A model generated the notes under the pieces. The model ran no database searches and was not told the origin of the DNA. It worked only from the letters and a program-made list of their open reading frames with translations. DNA of 64,000 bases, from the NCBI RefSeq assembly GCF_900880625.1, contig NZ_CAAHFB010000005.1:124001-188000 (forward strand). The letters run 5' to 3'. This stretch comes from Halorhabdus rudnickae (GTDB lineage: Archaea > Halobacteriota > Halobacteria > Halobacteriales > Haloarculaceae). How positions within the stretch are numbered: position 1 is the first letter of the stretch; every line of letters begins with the position of its first letter. The translations under genes were made by a program, and so were the position numbers. Positions 1 through 8,189 of this stretch are shown piece after piece.

Positions 1-2
1 TC

Positions 3-923
3 GACGAGCTCGAAGAGATCAGCGAACGTGAAGAACAACGGCAAGACAAGATCGAACGACTCGAATCACAGCTTGAAGAGCGCGAAGAACAGATCGACGA
101 TCTCGAGGACCGGGTGGAACGGTTGCTTGACCTCCGGGAGATGGTCGAGAATACTGAGGGACTCGGGAACGCGAGTGTCGATTCCAATTCGGGAGACTTC
201 ACAGTTGAGATCGACGGTGAGGCTCTCGAAAGCCCAGATACGATCCAGGCAGAGGTCATGGAGATCAAGCGAGAGAAGGAGAATCTGGCCGATGAGCGTG
301 ACGAGCTAGCCCGAACGGTCGAGGAGCAGCGAGAAAAGATCGAGTCCCTACAAGACCGTCTGGAAGAGTTGGAGTGGCTGGATTCCCATCTCGGAGAGAT
401 GCGGGAGGCTGTTGAACGGCTCGCAGAGATCACCAACGTCGATACAGACGGCGAAGAGGAATTGCGCTCCCGACTACAGGAGAAAGCACAGCAGGTCCAG
501 GACCTCAAAGAGCAGCGAGACGAACTGGAATCTCGAATCGAGGATCTGGAGAACAACGAAAGCCAGCCAGAAGCCGACCGATCGCCGTTGGTGGAGACAG
601 ACGATCAGGAACTCAGCGAGGCGCTCAGCTACGAAGTAATCAAAGACGAGTTTCAAGTCGCGTGCGAAGAGGGAGATTACGCCACCGAGAAGTACCAAGA
701 CATCCTTTCCCTAGTCTCAACAGCCGATGACGGTGTCACCGCCAAGATGGCCGGTGAGATCCTCTCAGTCTCCGACACTACGGCCCGAGACGTGCTTCGC
801 GATCTCCGCACGCAGGGGTTCGTTCAATCGGAAGGGGCACGTCCAGAGACGTTCCACCTAGACGAAACCCGCCTCAAACGTCGAGCGGAAGTCGCTAATC
901 GCCGTGTTGGGAAGCAATCGTAG
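3..923 (+). CDS. Coiled-coil protein with C-terminal winged-helix domain (5' end cut by window edge)
   Basis: The frame is open from the first bases of the window with no start codon before a GTG at 114, so this is the C-terminal part of a longer gene. About 306 residues are visible. Roughly the first 200 form a long Glu/Arg/Leu heptad-type coiled coil. The last 60-70 residues look like a winged helix: a helix-turn-helix around AGEILSVSDTTARDVLRDL, then a short wing. This layout resembles plasmid partition adaptors or SMC-like and KfrA-like proteins. It lies upstream of a ParA gene, and the window has a second wHTH/coiled-coil protein at 54370-55164 with the domains in the opposite order. The exact role is unknown; DNA binding is inferred. 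Confidence 0.75.
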   Translation, partial: DELEEISEREEQRQDKIERLESQLEEREEQIDDLEDRVERLLDLREMVENTEGLGNASVDSNSGDFTVEIDGEALESPDTIQAEVMEIKREKENLADERDELARTVEEQREKIESLQDRLEELEWLDSHLGEMREAVERLAEITNVDTDGEEELRSRLQEKAQQVQDLKEQRDELESRIEDLENNESQPEADRSPLVETDDQELSEALSYEVIKDEFQVACEEGDYATEKYQDILSLVSTADDGVTAKMAGEILSVSDTTARDVLRDLRTQGFVQSEGARPETFHLDETRLKRRAEVANRRVGKQS

Positions 924-990
924 TCAGATGAACCGGCAGAAGGGGACAAGGTGCCGATAAATCGATTCTCGACAAGGTCCTAGAGTTAGT

Positions 991-1413
991 TCACTGAGTC
1001 GCCTCGCTCGCAAACGAACGTGCTACCTCTCCACTGTCCGTTTGAGAAACGATCTCCTGAATTTCAATATCGCATCCGATGGCCTGCGAGTAGGCTTCGT
1101 TCACCTTAATCCAAGCTGATTGCGTGACATCCGCTTCGATAACCTCGCCGATCCACCCATCCTCCTGTTCCAATCTCATGCAGATAGCGTCCCCAACAAT
1201 CTCGTTGATATCATCTTCAGATGGTGTATCGGTCGGCTGGAAGACGAACCACATCGGGACCAGAGTTTGCTCCGTGTCCCCCTCGTCCGCTACATCGGAC
1301 TGATAAGGAGCAGTCATTACCGACCAGTTGAACTTGTCCGCGATATCATCAACCTCACTCGAACGCAATGGACGATCCGGCAGCGTTTCGGCTAAGTCAG
1401 CTGGATCAATCAT
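991..1413 (-). CDS. Hypothetical acidic protein, second gene of a pair
   Basis: A 140-residue acidic protein with no domain I recognise. Its ATG overlaps the stop codon of the upstream gene (1413-1760) by one base (TGATG), so the two are almost certainly co-transcribed and translationally coupled. The pair is transcribed away from the parA operon. The middle contains a run of hydrophobic and aromatic residues (MWFVFQPTD, then DGWIGEVIEADV), which suggests a small globular beta-rich fold. The position beside parA suggests an accessory role in plasmid maintenance, but no function can be assigned from sequence. Confidence 0.7.
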   Translation of the reverse strand: MIDPADLAETLPDRPLRSSEVDDIADKFNWSVMTAPYQSDVADEGDTEQTLVPMWFVFQPTDTPSEDDINEIVGDAICMRLEQEDGWIGEVIEADVTQSAWIKVNEAYSQAIGCDIEIQEIVSQTDSGEVARSFASEATQ

Positions 1414-1760
1414 CAGGCATCACCCGCTCTATTGTGCCCGGTCGTCGGAGGCTCATCCACAGACTCGAGGGCATCATCAGACATCTCACCTAATTGCCTC
1501 GCACGCGGTCCCGCTCGCCAGATCGACGATTTGGGAACATCCCGTTCCAGCCACCCTTCTCTTTCCAACTGCCTGAAAATCCGTGCTCGAGTCGCTGTAG
1601 ATACAATTTCACCGTCATCGATCTCAGGAGCCTTGAACGCTCCAGACTGGATGGCACGCTCGATAGCTCTAGAGGATATCAAAGCAGCCCGGTGGTCCAT
1701 ATGTTCACAGAGAGCGTATAGCGACATAAATCTCATTTCCGAAACGTGAAAGAGCGCCAT
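1413..1760 (-). CDS. Small winged-helix-like regulator, divergent from parA
   Basis: A 115-residue protein. The section STATRARIFRQLEREGWLER resembles the recognition helix and wing of a winged-helix transcription regulator, and the Pro/Ala/Asp-rich C-terminal tail looks disordered. It overlaps the next gene by one base. It diverges from the ParA gene across an intergenic stretch holding two neighbouring palindromes (1780-1802), which are plausible operators for this protein or for the partition proteins. An in-frame ATG also lies 11 codons in (MSLYALCEHMDHRAAL), so the start is not certain. Confidence 0.65.
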   Translation of the reverse strand: MALFHVSEMRFMSLYALCEHMDHRAALISSRAIERAIQSGAFKAPEIDDGEIVSTATRARIFRQLEREGWLERDVPKSSIWRAGPRARQLGEMSDDALESVDEPPTTGHNRAGDA

Positions 1761-1779
1761 TTAGCCCGATTCCCATCAA

Positions 1780-1806
1780 TTGAGCCTCAAATATGAGACT
1801 CAAATA
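1780..1806. promoter_or_regulatory. Twin palindromes / 12-bp direct repeats upstream of parA
   Basis: TTGAGCCTCAA (1780-1790) and TGAGACTCA (1794-1802) are each palindromic around one base. They also form a 12-bp direct repeat, GAGCCTCAAATA and GAGACTCAAATA, with a 13-bp period and one mismatch. They lie in the divergent region between the winged-helix gene and parA, where an autoregulatory operator or a parS-like site would be expected. The function is inferred from position only. Confidence 0.4.
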
Positions 1807-1863
1807 GAAAAGTCCGGTATTACCCCCTCAAAATGCAGTATATATCTAATGGAGAGGAAAACT

Positions 1864-2817
1864 ATGACAACCATTTATGTACCAGGAGGCTGGACCAAAG
1901 ATATGGCAGAACCAGCCAAGGTGTCGATCGCTAATCAGAAGGGTGGAGTCGGAAAGACGTTAAGTACGGTTCAGATCGCCGGGGCGCTGAATCAGCGTGG
2001 CCACGACGTACTTGTCGTCGACAGCGACCCCCAGGGTTCGGCCACAATTCATCTCGGGTACAACGACTACTTCGAGGACCTGGACCTCGAGGTGTCCTTC
2101 AAGGACGTCCTCACGGATACCGACCACTTAGAAGATATCGACGAAACGATCGCCGACATCGGCGAATTCGATCTTGTCCGGTCGAACATCACGATGAACG
2201 CTGGGCTTCGGACATTGCTCGCAACCGCTAGTATGGGAGACCAGCGGCTCTCAGACGCTCTTTCAAACGTCGACGAAAACTACGACTTCGTTCTCGTCGA
2301 CACGCCCCCGAGTCTCGATAAAATCGCTGTCAACTCCGCTGTCTATTCGCAGAATCTTCTCGTTCCGACATACCCGGAGAGGATGAGCACATCCGGGCTT
2401 TCGATCCTTTCGAAACATCTTGTCCAAGGTCTTCAGCACCAACTCCCGGTGTCCTATGTCGGGTTCCTTGTGAACCGGATTCAACCAAACAGTTCAGCAA
2501 GCGACATCGTGAACAAACTCGACGAAGAGTTTGGGGGCAATTTCCCGGTCTGGCGAGTCCGGGATCACGTCGCACTACAACGTTCGATCGACCCGGGACA
2601 CGGGTCGATTTTCACCCATGACGAATTCGACGAGGCTCAACTCACCTATCTAGACATAGCTGCATGGCTTGAGGAAGACTTCGGAAAGGAGAGCAGCGTA
2701 TCCGTCACAGACATCCTCTCGGAAGACGAGATCCGCGAGTCGACGGTCTACGGAAACGTCAACACAGAGCACCTCAATCAGATCGGCGACGAGGTCGAGC
2801 AAATAATCCAGAGGTGA
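1864..2817 (+). CDS. parA: ParA-family partition ATPase
   Basis: A 317-residue ParA/MinD-type P-loop ATPase, which would segregate the replicon by ATP-dependent binding to nucleoid DNA with a partner protein. The deviant Walker A is at residues 25-32 (QKGGVGKT), an A' motif reads VVDSDPQGSA, and Walker B lies in FVLVDTPPSLD. The frame is open back to a TTG at 1780, but the ATG at 1864 is preferred because a GGAG sequence lies about 10 nt before it; an ATG at 1903 is a second option. The next gene starts 6 nt after the stop codon and should be the centromere-binding or activating partner. The family is clear; which sub-type of partition system this is remains unclear. Confidence 0.93.
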   Translation: MTTIYVPGGWTKDMAEPAKVSIANQKGGVGKTLSTVQIAGALNQRGHDVLVVDSDPQGSATIHLGYNDYFEDLDLEVSFKDVLTDTDHLEDIDETIADIGEFDLVRSNITMNAGLRTLLATASMGDQRLSDALSNVDENYDFVLVDTPPSLDKIAVNSAVYSQNLLVPTYPERMSTSGLSILSKHLVQGLQHQLPVSYVGFLVNRIQPNSSASDIVNKLDEEFGGNFPVWRVRDHVALQRSIDPGHGSIFTHDEFDEAQLTYLDIAAWLEEDFGKESSVSVTDILSEDEIRESTVYGNVNTEHLNQIGDEVEQIIQR

Positions 2818-2823
2818 CCGTGT

Positions 2824-3315
2824 ATGAGTAGTGACCAAGATGCCGAGACAGAAGGGGAGAGCGAAGGCGGTAACTCCGAAGAAAGCTCAGCAGGTTCCGA
2901 CATTCTCAACGGAATGGGTGAGACCTTCCAGCAACAACAAGAATCTGCTGAAGAGGCTGAAAACCTGGAGAGGAACGAGGACGATGTAGTGGAAGATTCT
3001 GGTGAGAGCGAGTCAAGCGAGAGGGAAGACACCAGAACTTCCACAGACGAAGGCGACGAGCTCCCACCCGTCAAAGACCGTCCTCGAGTACTGACCTACC
3101 TCCCAGAAGAATTCAAGAGCACGTTCGAGATCCAGGTCTCGAAGATCAAGCTGGAGTGGCAAGAAAACGGCGACGGACGAGAAATCGAAAAGCTCCGGCA
3201 CATCTACCCAATCCTCATGAAGGTAGGCGTGGACAACGCAGAGGATCTAGACGCAGAGCAGATCGGCGAATTGATGGAAGTCGTCGAAGAGTGGGACCGA
3301 CAAGACGCCACCTAA
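2824..3315 (+). CDS. Acidic partner of ParA (putative ParB-like or adaptor protein)
   Basis: A 163-residue protein in the same operon as parA. The first 80 residues are Glu/Asp/Ser-rich and probably disordered. The last 80 (from VKDRPRVLTYLPEEFK) look like a compact helical domain. I see no ParB N-terminal nuclease-like motif and no canonical HTH. Its position directly after parA suggests it is the second partition component, with either the acidic tail or the helical domain contacting ParA. That role comes from gene order alone. Confidence 0.65.
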   Translation: MSSDQDAETEGESEGGNSEESSAGSDILNGMGETFQQQQESAEEAENLERNEDDVVEDSGESESSEREDTRTSTDEGDELPPVKDRPRVLTYLPEEFKSTFEIQVSKIKLEWQENGDGREIEKLRHIYPILMKVGVDNAEDLDAEQIGELMEVVEEWDRQDAT

Positions 3316-3435
3316 GTTTAAAACACGGATCTCAGTCTGGTTGGTGAGCTTATCGGGACCATCGTCGTTGACGAGTTGTTCATTTTCCACTGCCGGATAC
3401 TATTTTAACCCCCTACGTTAATATACCATAGAAGG

Positions 3436-3951
3436 ATGGCTGAAAGTGAATCTGATCCAAATGAAAAGCGGAAGTTCACTCTTCGCTTCGAAGACGGGTC
3501 TGAACGACATAAATTCACGTCTGAATGGCCAGGTCATGCTGCTTTGAAGGCTGCCCGGAAAGAGATCGATCCGAACGGATTCACCGATCCGGAGACAGCC
3601 GAAGAAGAAAACAGCACGCGGCTCTATCTCCGAGAAATCGGGACTCGGAAGCTGTTCGTCTACAAAGCTTGGACGTGGAAGCACAATCACGCGTGCCCGG
3701 AATGTGGGAACCGACGCGTCTACCGACGCAAGCGAAAGGACCCAGACTACCGCTGTGCTAACTGCAAGGCTGAATTCGACACCCCGATGGACGCTTCCGA
3801 GGCAAGCGAAAAGTTCGATCTCGACGATGATGAGAACGGGCTGCCCGACTATCTCGATGAAGATGATCTCACCGAAGCAGATGTGACCAGACTCGGCCGC
3901 TCTCGAGTCCCGGATGGGGAGCGTCTCACAACCCCCGAAGAGGATAGCTGA
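3436..3951 (+). CDS. MC1-like chromatin protein fused to a zinc ribbon
   Basis: 171 residues. Residues 11-80 resemble archaeal chromosomal protein MC1: a FTLRFEDGSE strand, AALKAARKE helix, then LYLREIGTRKLFVYKAW. MC1 is a monomeric DNA-bending nucleoid protein of about 90 residues. Here it is followed by a four-cysteine zinc ribbon (Cys87, Cys90, Cys107, Cys110) and an acidic tail with a DDENGLPDYLDEDD stretch. Plain MC1 has neither addition, so this is an MC1 derivative with a second nucleic-acid or protein-binding module. It lies 120 bp after the partition operon and probably has its own promoter. A role in plasmid nucleoid structure or transcription is inferred. Confidence 0.7.
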   Translation: MAESESDPNEKRKFTLRFEDGSERHKFTSEWPGHAALKAARKEIDPNGFTDPETAEEENSTRLYLREIGTRKLFVYKAWTWKHNHACPECGNRRVYRRKRKDPDYRCANCKAEFDTPMDASEASEKFDLDDDENGLPDYLDEDDLTEADVTRLGRSRVPDGERLTTPEEDS

Positions 3952-3997
3952 CCCCCCCGCACGTTCATTTATATACCGAGACGAGATACCGATGATT

Positions 3998-4190
3998 GCC
4001 TGGTGAAAACCAGGCCACCATCCGACCGCCGTCAGCCCACATCTATCCAGGGTCCACCTCGGGTGGGGGGACAACCCCCATACTGAGACTACCGGAGCCT
4101 GTCTATCTTCCTCCCCGCATACCAGCGCCCCAATAGAGACATTGCAGCGATGGTGACTTCCTTTTATAAATTCCTGCTTAGATGTATTTG
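3998..4190 (+). ncRNA. Possible small structured RNA between the MC1-like and kinase-like genes
   Basis: A TATA-like TTTATATA at 3968-3975 lies 26 nt before 3998, where a perfect 7-bp stem with a GAAA loop begins (GCCTGGT/ACCAGGC, 3998-4015). Further on, CCACC/GGTGG (4054-4066) and GGGGG/CCCCC (4066-4079) could form alternative or stacked hairpins. The 245-bp gap holds no convincing ORF. The next gene has its own TTTTATAAA box at about 4162. A short non-coding transcript is therefore possible. This rests on promoter geometry and hairpins only; the 3' end is a guess. Confidence 0.28.
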
Positions 4191-4197
4191 GTAAGGG

Positions 4198-5526
4198 ATG
4201 GCCGAAGAGGGTGAATCTAGTGGGGGAAGCCCGCCACCCGCCCCCCGACAGACGAGCGGGAAAGGGCGGAGTCGAGATAGCGACGGGGGCGGTCGAAACG
4301 ATGAAAGCTACGAGGATATGGAGGCGAGCGACAGCGCCGCCGAAGAAGCGCAAGCACGCCTTGACGAAGTGGAAGAGGACGCCGGCGAGGACATGGATGA
4401 ACTGCTCGAAGAGCTCGAACAGGTCCAAGCACAAGGCCCACAGCTAGGGGGTGGTCAATTCTCTTCCGAGGGCGAGAGCGCCCAATCGAACACTTCTACC
4501 CCGTCAGAAGGGGAAGGTCCAGACTCTTCCGGTCCGAGCTCATCTGCTGATCGGGAACCTCCTGGAAACTCTTGGGACACAACGCCGTCGACCTCCGAAT
4601 TTGCACGCCAAGTACTTCATGAGAATGCTGTCGCAGATAAGCATCTTGACGGTGACAGTGAGCCGAACGTAGCGCAAGCAGCTGAACCCGATCACGAAAA
4701 TCGGTTTGGTGGGTTCAATTCGTTCGATCCCGACGACGTCGGTGAGTGGACAAGTGTAGGGGAGGTGGACGAAGAAGGCCGGGGGTGGACCGTGGCTCGA
4801 GGTGCGAAAGAGACAGCCGATGCTCGCGAAAGTGCTGAAACCGATTTCGACGCAGTCTACCGTACCAAATACGGATCAGGTGATGGCCGTATAAGCGATC
4901 ACGGTTTGAAAACGAATCAGATGTCCGTCTATGCAGTCACATCCAGTCTCGGCGTCGAAACACCACGTTTCACCTATGATGCTGAATCGGACACAGTAAT
5001 CGCCGAGGGGGTCGACCAAGACGGGAGAACCATTTGGGAAATCGACGAAGGGGACGAAGATCTCTCGGAGAGGGCGAATAAAGTCGATCGTGACGAGTTC
5101 GTTGATAAAATGGCGGTCCAGGCGCTTTCCGGTAACTGGGATCTCTCCAGCGCGAATGTGATGATCGACGAGACGGGTTCTGTCCGCACTTTCGACTATG
5201 ACCGAGGTGGGCGAGAATTTGGAGACTTCACGTCCATGACCTATGTGACGAAACGGGCAGAGCAAGCTGCGGACAGACTCGATAACTACCGGGACGAGCC
5301 CCTCGACGTCTCGAAAGAAGAGATCGCAGAACGCACGGCCGAAATTGCCTACGAGCTTGAGCGATCGGGCCGCGACGAAGAAGTCGTCGCGGCAGTAGGA
5401 AACCAGATGGATGCGATAGTAAGCAATAGCGAGGCTGACAGTAGCGAAGCCGAGAATCATGAGATCGTCCGCCGGAATATCGAAGTTGGGGCGGATGTAG
5501 CACGAGATCGCTTCGGATGGGACTGA
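4198..5526 (+). CDS. Kinase-like protein (HipA / PI3-4-kinase-type catalytic loop)
   Basis: 442 residues. The first 190 are low-complexity (Ser, Glu, Gly, Pro). The C-terminal 250 contain KYGSGDGRISDHGLKTNQMSV (about 221-241), which may be a degenerate ATP-binding part, and GNWDLSSANVMID...TFDYDRGG (about 311-335). The latter resembles the catalytic-loop Asp, metal-binding Asn and final Asp of HipA-type and phosphatidylinositol-kinase-like folds (GNxDxxxxN...xDxG). A protein or small-molecule kinase acting in the cytoplasm is a reasonable inference, with a toxin or regulatory role possible. A TTTTATAAA box lies 30 nt upstream of the ATG. It could also be an inactive kinase fold, because no clear Lys motif is visible. 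Confidence 0.5.
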   Translation: MAEEGESSGGSPPPAPRQTSGKGRSRDSDGGGRNDESYEDMEASDSAAEEAQARLDEVEEDAGEDMDELLEELEQVQAQGPQLGGGQFSSEGESAQSNTSTPSEGEGPDSSGPSSSADREPPGNSWDTTPSTSEFARQVLHENAVADKHLDGDSEPNVAQAAEPDHENRFGGFNSFDPDDVGEWTSVGEVDEEGRGWTVARGAKETADARESAETDFDAVYRTKYGSGDGRISDHGLKTNQMSVYAVTSSLGVETPRFTYDAESDTVIAEGVDQDGRTIWEIDEGDEDLSERANKVDRDEFVDKMAVQALSGNWDLSSANVMIDETGSVRTFDYDRGGREFGDFTSMTYVTKRAEQAADRLDNYRDEPLDVSKEEIAERTAEIAYELERSGRDEEVVAAVGNQMDAIVSNSEADSSEAENHEIVRRNIEVGADVARDRFGWD

Positions 5527-5570
5527 TTTGGACCTCGCTGTTTAATTGGGAAGAGGGGTAACTCCTCTAT

Positions 5571-5915
5571 ATGCCCATTGCAGGAATCTACTCCCCGGTC
5601 GAAGACCCGTATGAGACCCCTGAAGAGAATATCACGTTCAGACGAGTAGCAGCATTCGACACTGATCAAGGTGGGTGGTTACCGGACAGTGACGGCGAGA
5701 TCGTCGCTGAATTCGATACGGAAGAACTCAAACGAGCAGATACAGACACCATACTCGACATATTTTACGATCGGTTCGAGGCGGGCCACTACAAGTTCTA
5801 CATCCACCGTGAAAGTGAGGTCCCGGGGGAGATTGTCGATGGAAGCTCTTCACACGCCCCTGATGAGTTTGAAGACGTGGACGTCGTTGAGCCAGATACG
5901 GACGCACAAAATTAG
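5571..5915 (+). CDS. Hypothetical acidic protein
   Basis: 114 residues with no recognised domain. It begins MPIAGIYSPVEDPYETPEE and has an aromatic central section (ILDIFYDRFEAGHYKFYIHRE) that could form a small alpha/beta fold; the tail is acidic and probably flexible. It follows the kinase-like gene by 45 bp on the same strand and may be co-expressed with it, as a substrate, antidote or regulator, though nothing in the sequence shows this. It is convergent with the polymerase gene, their ends being 25 bp apart. Confidence 0.6.
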   Translation: MPIAGIYSPVEDPYETPEENITFRRVAAFDTDQGGWLPDSDGEIVAEFDTEELKRADTDTILDIFYDRFEAGHYKFYIHRESEVPGEIVDGSSSHAPDEFEDVDVVEPDTDAQN

Positions 5916-5940
5916 CGGAGAAGGAACGGCCCCATCCCAC

Positions 5941-8178
5941 CTATTCTACCTCTTTCTGGGCCCAGTGAGCACACTCTTGAGATACCTCAGTTTTAGTCCA
6001 GCCGAGCGGCCCGAGGATACTGGCCGCCGCCCTGGTTGCCTCGTCTCGGTAGTAGCCTGGATCGTAGGGTGTCTCATCGTCCACTTCGGGCGCTAACCTG
6101 ACCCGATCCAGTCCGTCCTTGTCGTCATCGCTGACCACGAAGACGACGTCCTCTCCCGGCGCGTATTCGAGGCCCAGTTTCTCGGCACGTTCGAGCGCAG
6201 CGACCGTTCGTGTCTGATGTGAATAGGCGTCGACGGACTTCGACGCCCGGGTTCGGACGAGCAGGTCACTCGCCGGAACCTCACCCGCCTCCAGGACTTC
6301 GAGGTGATCCTCGAGGGCGGCGACCACCGACTCAGGATCTCGCGTGTTGTCGAACACGTCGATAAGGTCCTGTTGAACCCGAGCGACCCACGCCGGCGTC
6401 GATCGCTGGCGACACTCGATCCCCCGGAGTTTGTACGGATCGTCGCCGTTGCCGTCGCCGGCGTCGTGACGCTTCCCGAAGTACCGAGTCAACGCGCCAC
6501 CTTGGCCGTCGCGCCGCGGGCAGAACGCCACCCAATCGAACGCACTCTCGTATTCGAGGGCGATCCCCACTTCCTCGGAGATCTCCGTCGCGATCTCGTC
6601 GAGCGGGCGTTGCTCGGCGCCGTCGCGAGCGGTGGCCCAGATCGAATCGACGATCCCGTGTTGTACCTTCCACCCGCCGGCTTCCAGGCGTTCTTTGGCG
6701 GTCAAGAGGATGTCCCGAGCGTAGGCGTTGATCGCTTCGTGGACCTCGATCCGGCCGAACTTCGCGTTGCTGAACCCCTGGTAGCCGAAACACGACACGA
6801 GGATCCACTTCAGCGCGTCCGACTGTCCCCCGAGTGCCCGCCGTTCGTCGACGGCGAGGTCTTCGTTCGCCAGCTGTTCTTTGATCGCCGCGCGATCGTC
6901 GATGATCGGCTGGAGGACCTCGGGGAGGTAGCCGTCGCTGTCGCACACCGAGTATCCCAACTCCGGGACGTCATCCTGATCGTGGCACCGACACCGGACG
7001 GTCTCCGGCGAGAGGTTGTGCTGGCAGATGATGTTCGGATACATCGACGCGAAGTCGAGCTCGTGGACGTCATCGTGGACGCCCACGATCGGCGAGAGCG
7101 TCGTCCCGCCCCGGTCGGCATCGTGGAGCGTCCCCGCGGTCTTGAATCGCTCTGGCCGCCAGGCACGCCACTGGACGAGCACGTCGCGACGGGTCGCCTC
7201 TCGAATTTGGATCGCCGTGAGGACGTTCCCGATCGACGCCCAAGCTAATTCCTGGAGGGGCTTGCCCGACCGCTCGACGAGATCGAGCGCGCCGGCGAGG
7301 TTCGTCTCCTCGAGGAAGAACGTGTTCGAGCGATCGATTACGACACGACCCGGGACGTTGTAGCGGGCCGGCGAGTGCATCCGTCGGCCGTAGGACTCGA
7401 ACGTGGACTCGCCGGCGAGTTGCTGATAGGCGGGAACCTGCCTTTTCGAGACTCCCGCCGGAACCCGTTGCAGGCCCAGGTCGATGCCGTGCTCGTCAGC
7501 CGCGTCGGCGACCAGGGGGACGATCTCGCCCCGCTCGACCGAGAGGACGTCCGGGTCGAACTCTCGTAGCTGTCGCCGGAGTGCGTGGAGGACCTCGTCG
7601 ACGGTGGCGACGCCGGCCTCACCACGACCGTCGCGACGGTCGCCGTCGGCGCCGTCGACGGTGCTGATCTCGAGGGCGGTGAGGTCCTCGTTCGCCGCTG
7701 CTTCGCGAGGCAGGTCTAATCGGAGTCGCCGCGGCGGTCGCGACGGTGCCGGGTCGGTATTTGTTTCGAGGCAGAACCGGAACTCGGGAGAGAAGTCCAC
7801 GTTGAACGCCCGGTACGGATTCCGTCCTTGTGGGCCGCGATCCTCGATGAAGCGAGCGATTTCCCGTACTGTATCCATCCGATCGACTTCAATACGCAGT
7901 ACAGGCTGGTCAGCGAAGCGAAACCCTGGATTCTCCCACTCGAAGCTGAGGTTTGCGACCGCGGGATGCATCCCAAGGTCCTCGCGAAGGACTGCAAGGT
8001 CGTCGACGCAGGCAGTCCGGTCCGGGTTCTGGTGTTGCATCCCTCTCGCAGCGACCGCGTACACGGTCGGGCGATATTCGGTTTCCCGCGTCGCCGACCA
8101 TCCTGGATCGTCGACGGACCCTTCGAGCGACCACACGAGCGGCTTCCCGTCACCGAGAAAGTCGATCGTTAGGACCAT
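5941..8178 (-). CDS. polB2: PolB2-like family B DNA polymerase with altered motif C and degenerate exonuclease domain
   Basis: A 745-residue family B polymerase. Motif A is LDFASMYPNIICQHN (about residue 373), motif B is LKWILVSCFGYQGFSN (about 455), and motif C is HGIVDSIWA (about 505). In motif C the usual YGDTDS has lost its first Asp but keeps the second. The exonuclease region is worn: LTALEISTVDG stands where Exo I (DxE) is expected and DPDVLSVERGEIVPLV where Exo II is expected. These are traits of archaeal PolB2, thought to work in damage tolerance or to be partly inactivated. It is the last gene of a three-gene operon; a GTG at 8193 overlaps the previous stop (GTGA), but the ATG at 8178 fits the conserved-looking N-terminus better. 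Translesion synthesis is inferred. Confidence 0.85.
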   Translation of the reverse strand: MVLTIDFLGDGKPLVWSLEGSVDDPGWSATRETEYRPTVYAVAARGMQHQNPDRTACVDDLAVLREDLGMHPAVANLSFEWENPGFRFADQPVLRIEVDRMDTVREIARFIEDRGPQGRNPYRAFNVDFSPEFRFCLETNTDPAPSRPPRRLRLDLPREAAANEDLTALEISTVDGADGDRRDGRGEAGVATVDEVLHALRRQLREFDPDVLSVERGEIVPLVADAADEHGIDLGLQRVPAGVSKRQVPAYQQLAGESTFESYGRRMHSPARYNVPGRVVIDRSNTFFLEETNLAGALDLVERSGKPLQELAWASIGNVLTAIQIREATRRDVLVQWRAWRPERFKTAGTLHDADRGGTTLSPIVGVHDDVHELDFASMYPNIICQHNLSPETVRCRCHDQDDVPELGYSVCDSDGYLPEVLQPIIDDRAAIKEQLANEDLAVDERRALGGQSDALKWILVSCFGYQGFSNAKFGRIEVHEAINAYARDILLTAKERLEAGGWKVQHGIVDSIWATARDGAEQRPLDEIATEISEEVGIALEYESAFDWVAFCPRRDGQGGALTRYFGKRHDAGDGNGDDPYKLRGIECRQRSTPAWVARVQQDLIDVFDNTRDPESVVAALEDHLEVLEAGEVPASDLLVRTRASKSVDAYSHQTRTVAALERAEKLGLEYAPGEDVVFVVSDDDKDGLDRVRLAPEVDDETPYDPGYYRDEATRAAASILGPLGWTKTEVSQECAHWAQKEVE

Positions 8179-8189
8179 CTTCCCGCGTC

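Noticed and set aside
6304-7248. 314-codon ORF on the plus strand opposite polB2
   Set aside because: It is antisense to the clear PolB2 frame; the high GC of the region keeps complementary frames open. No start signals or family motifs.
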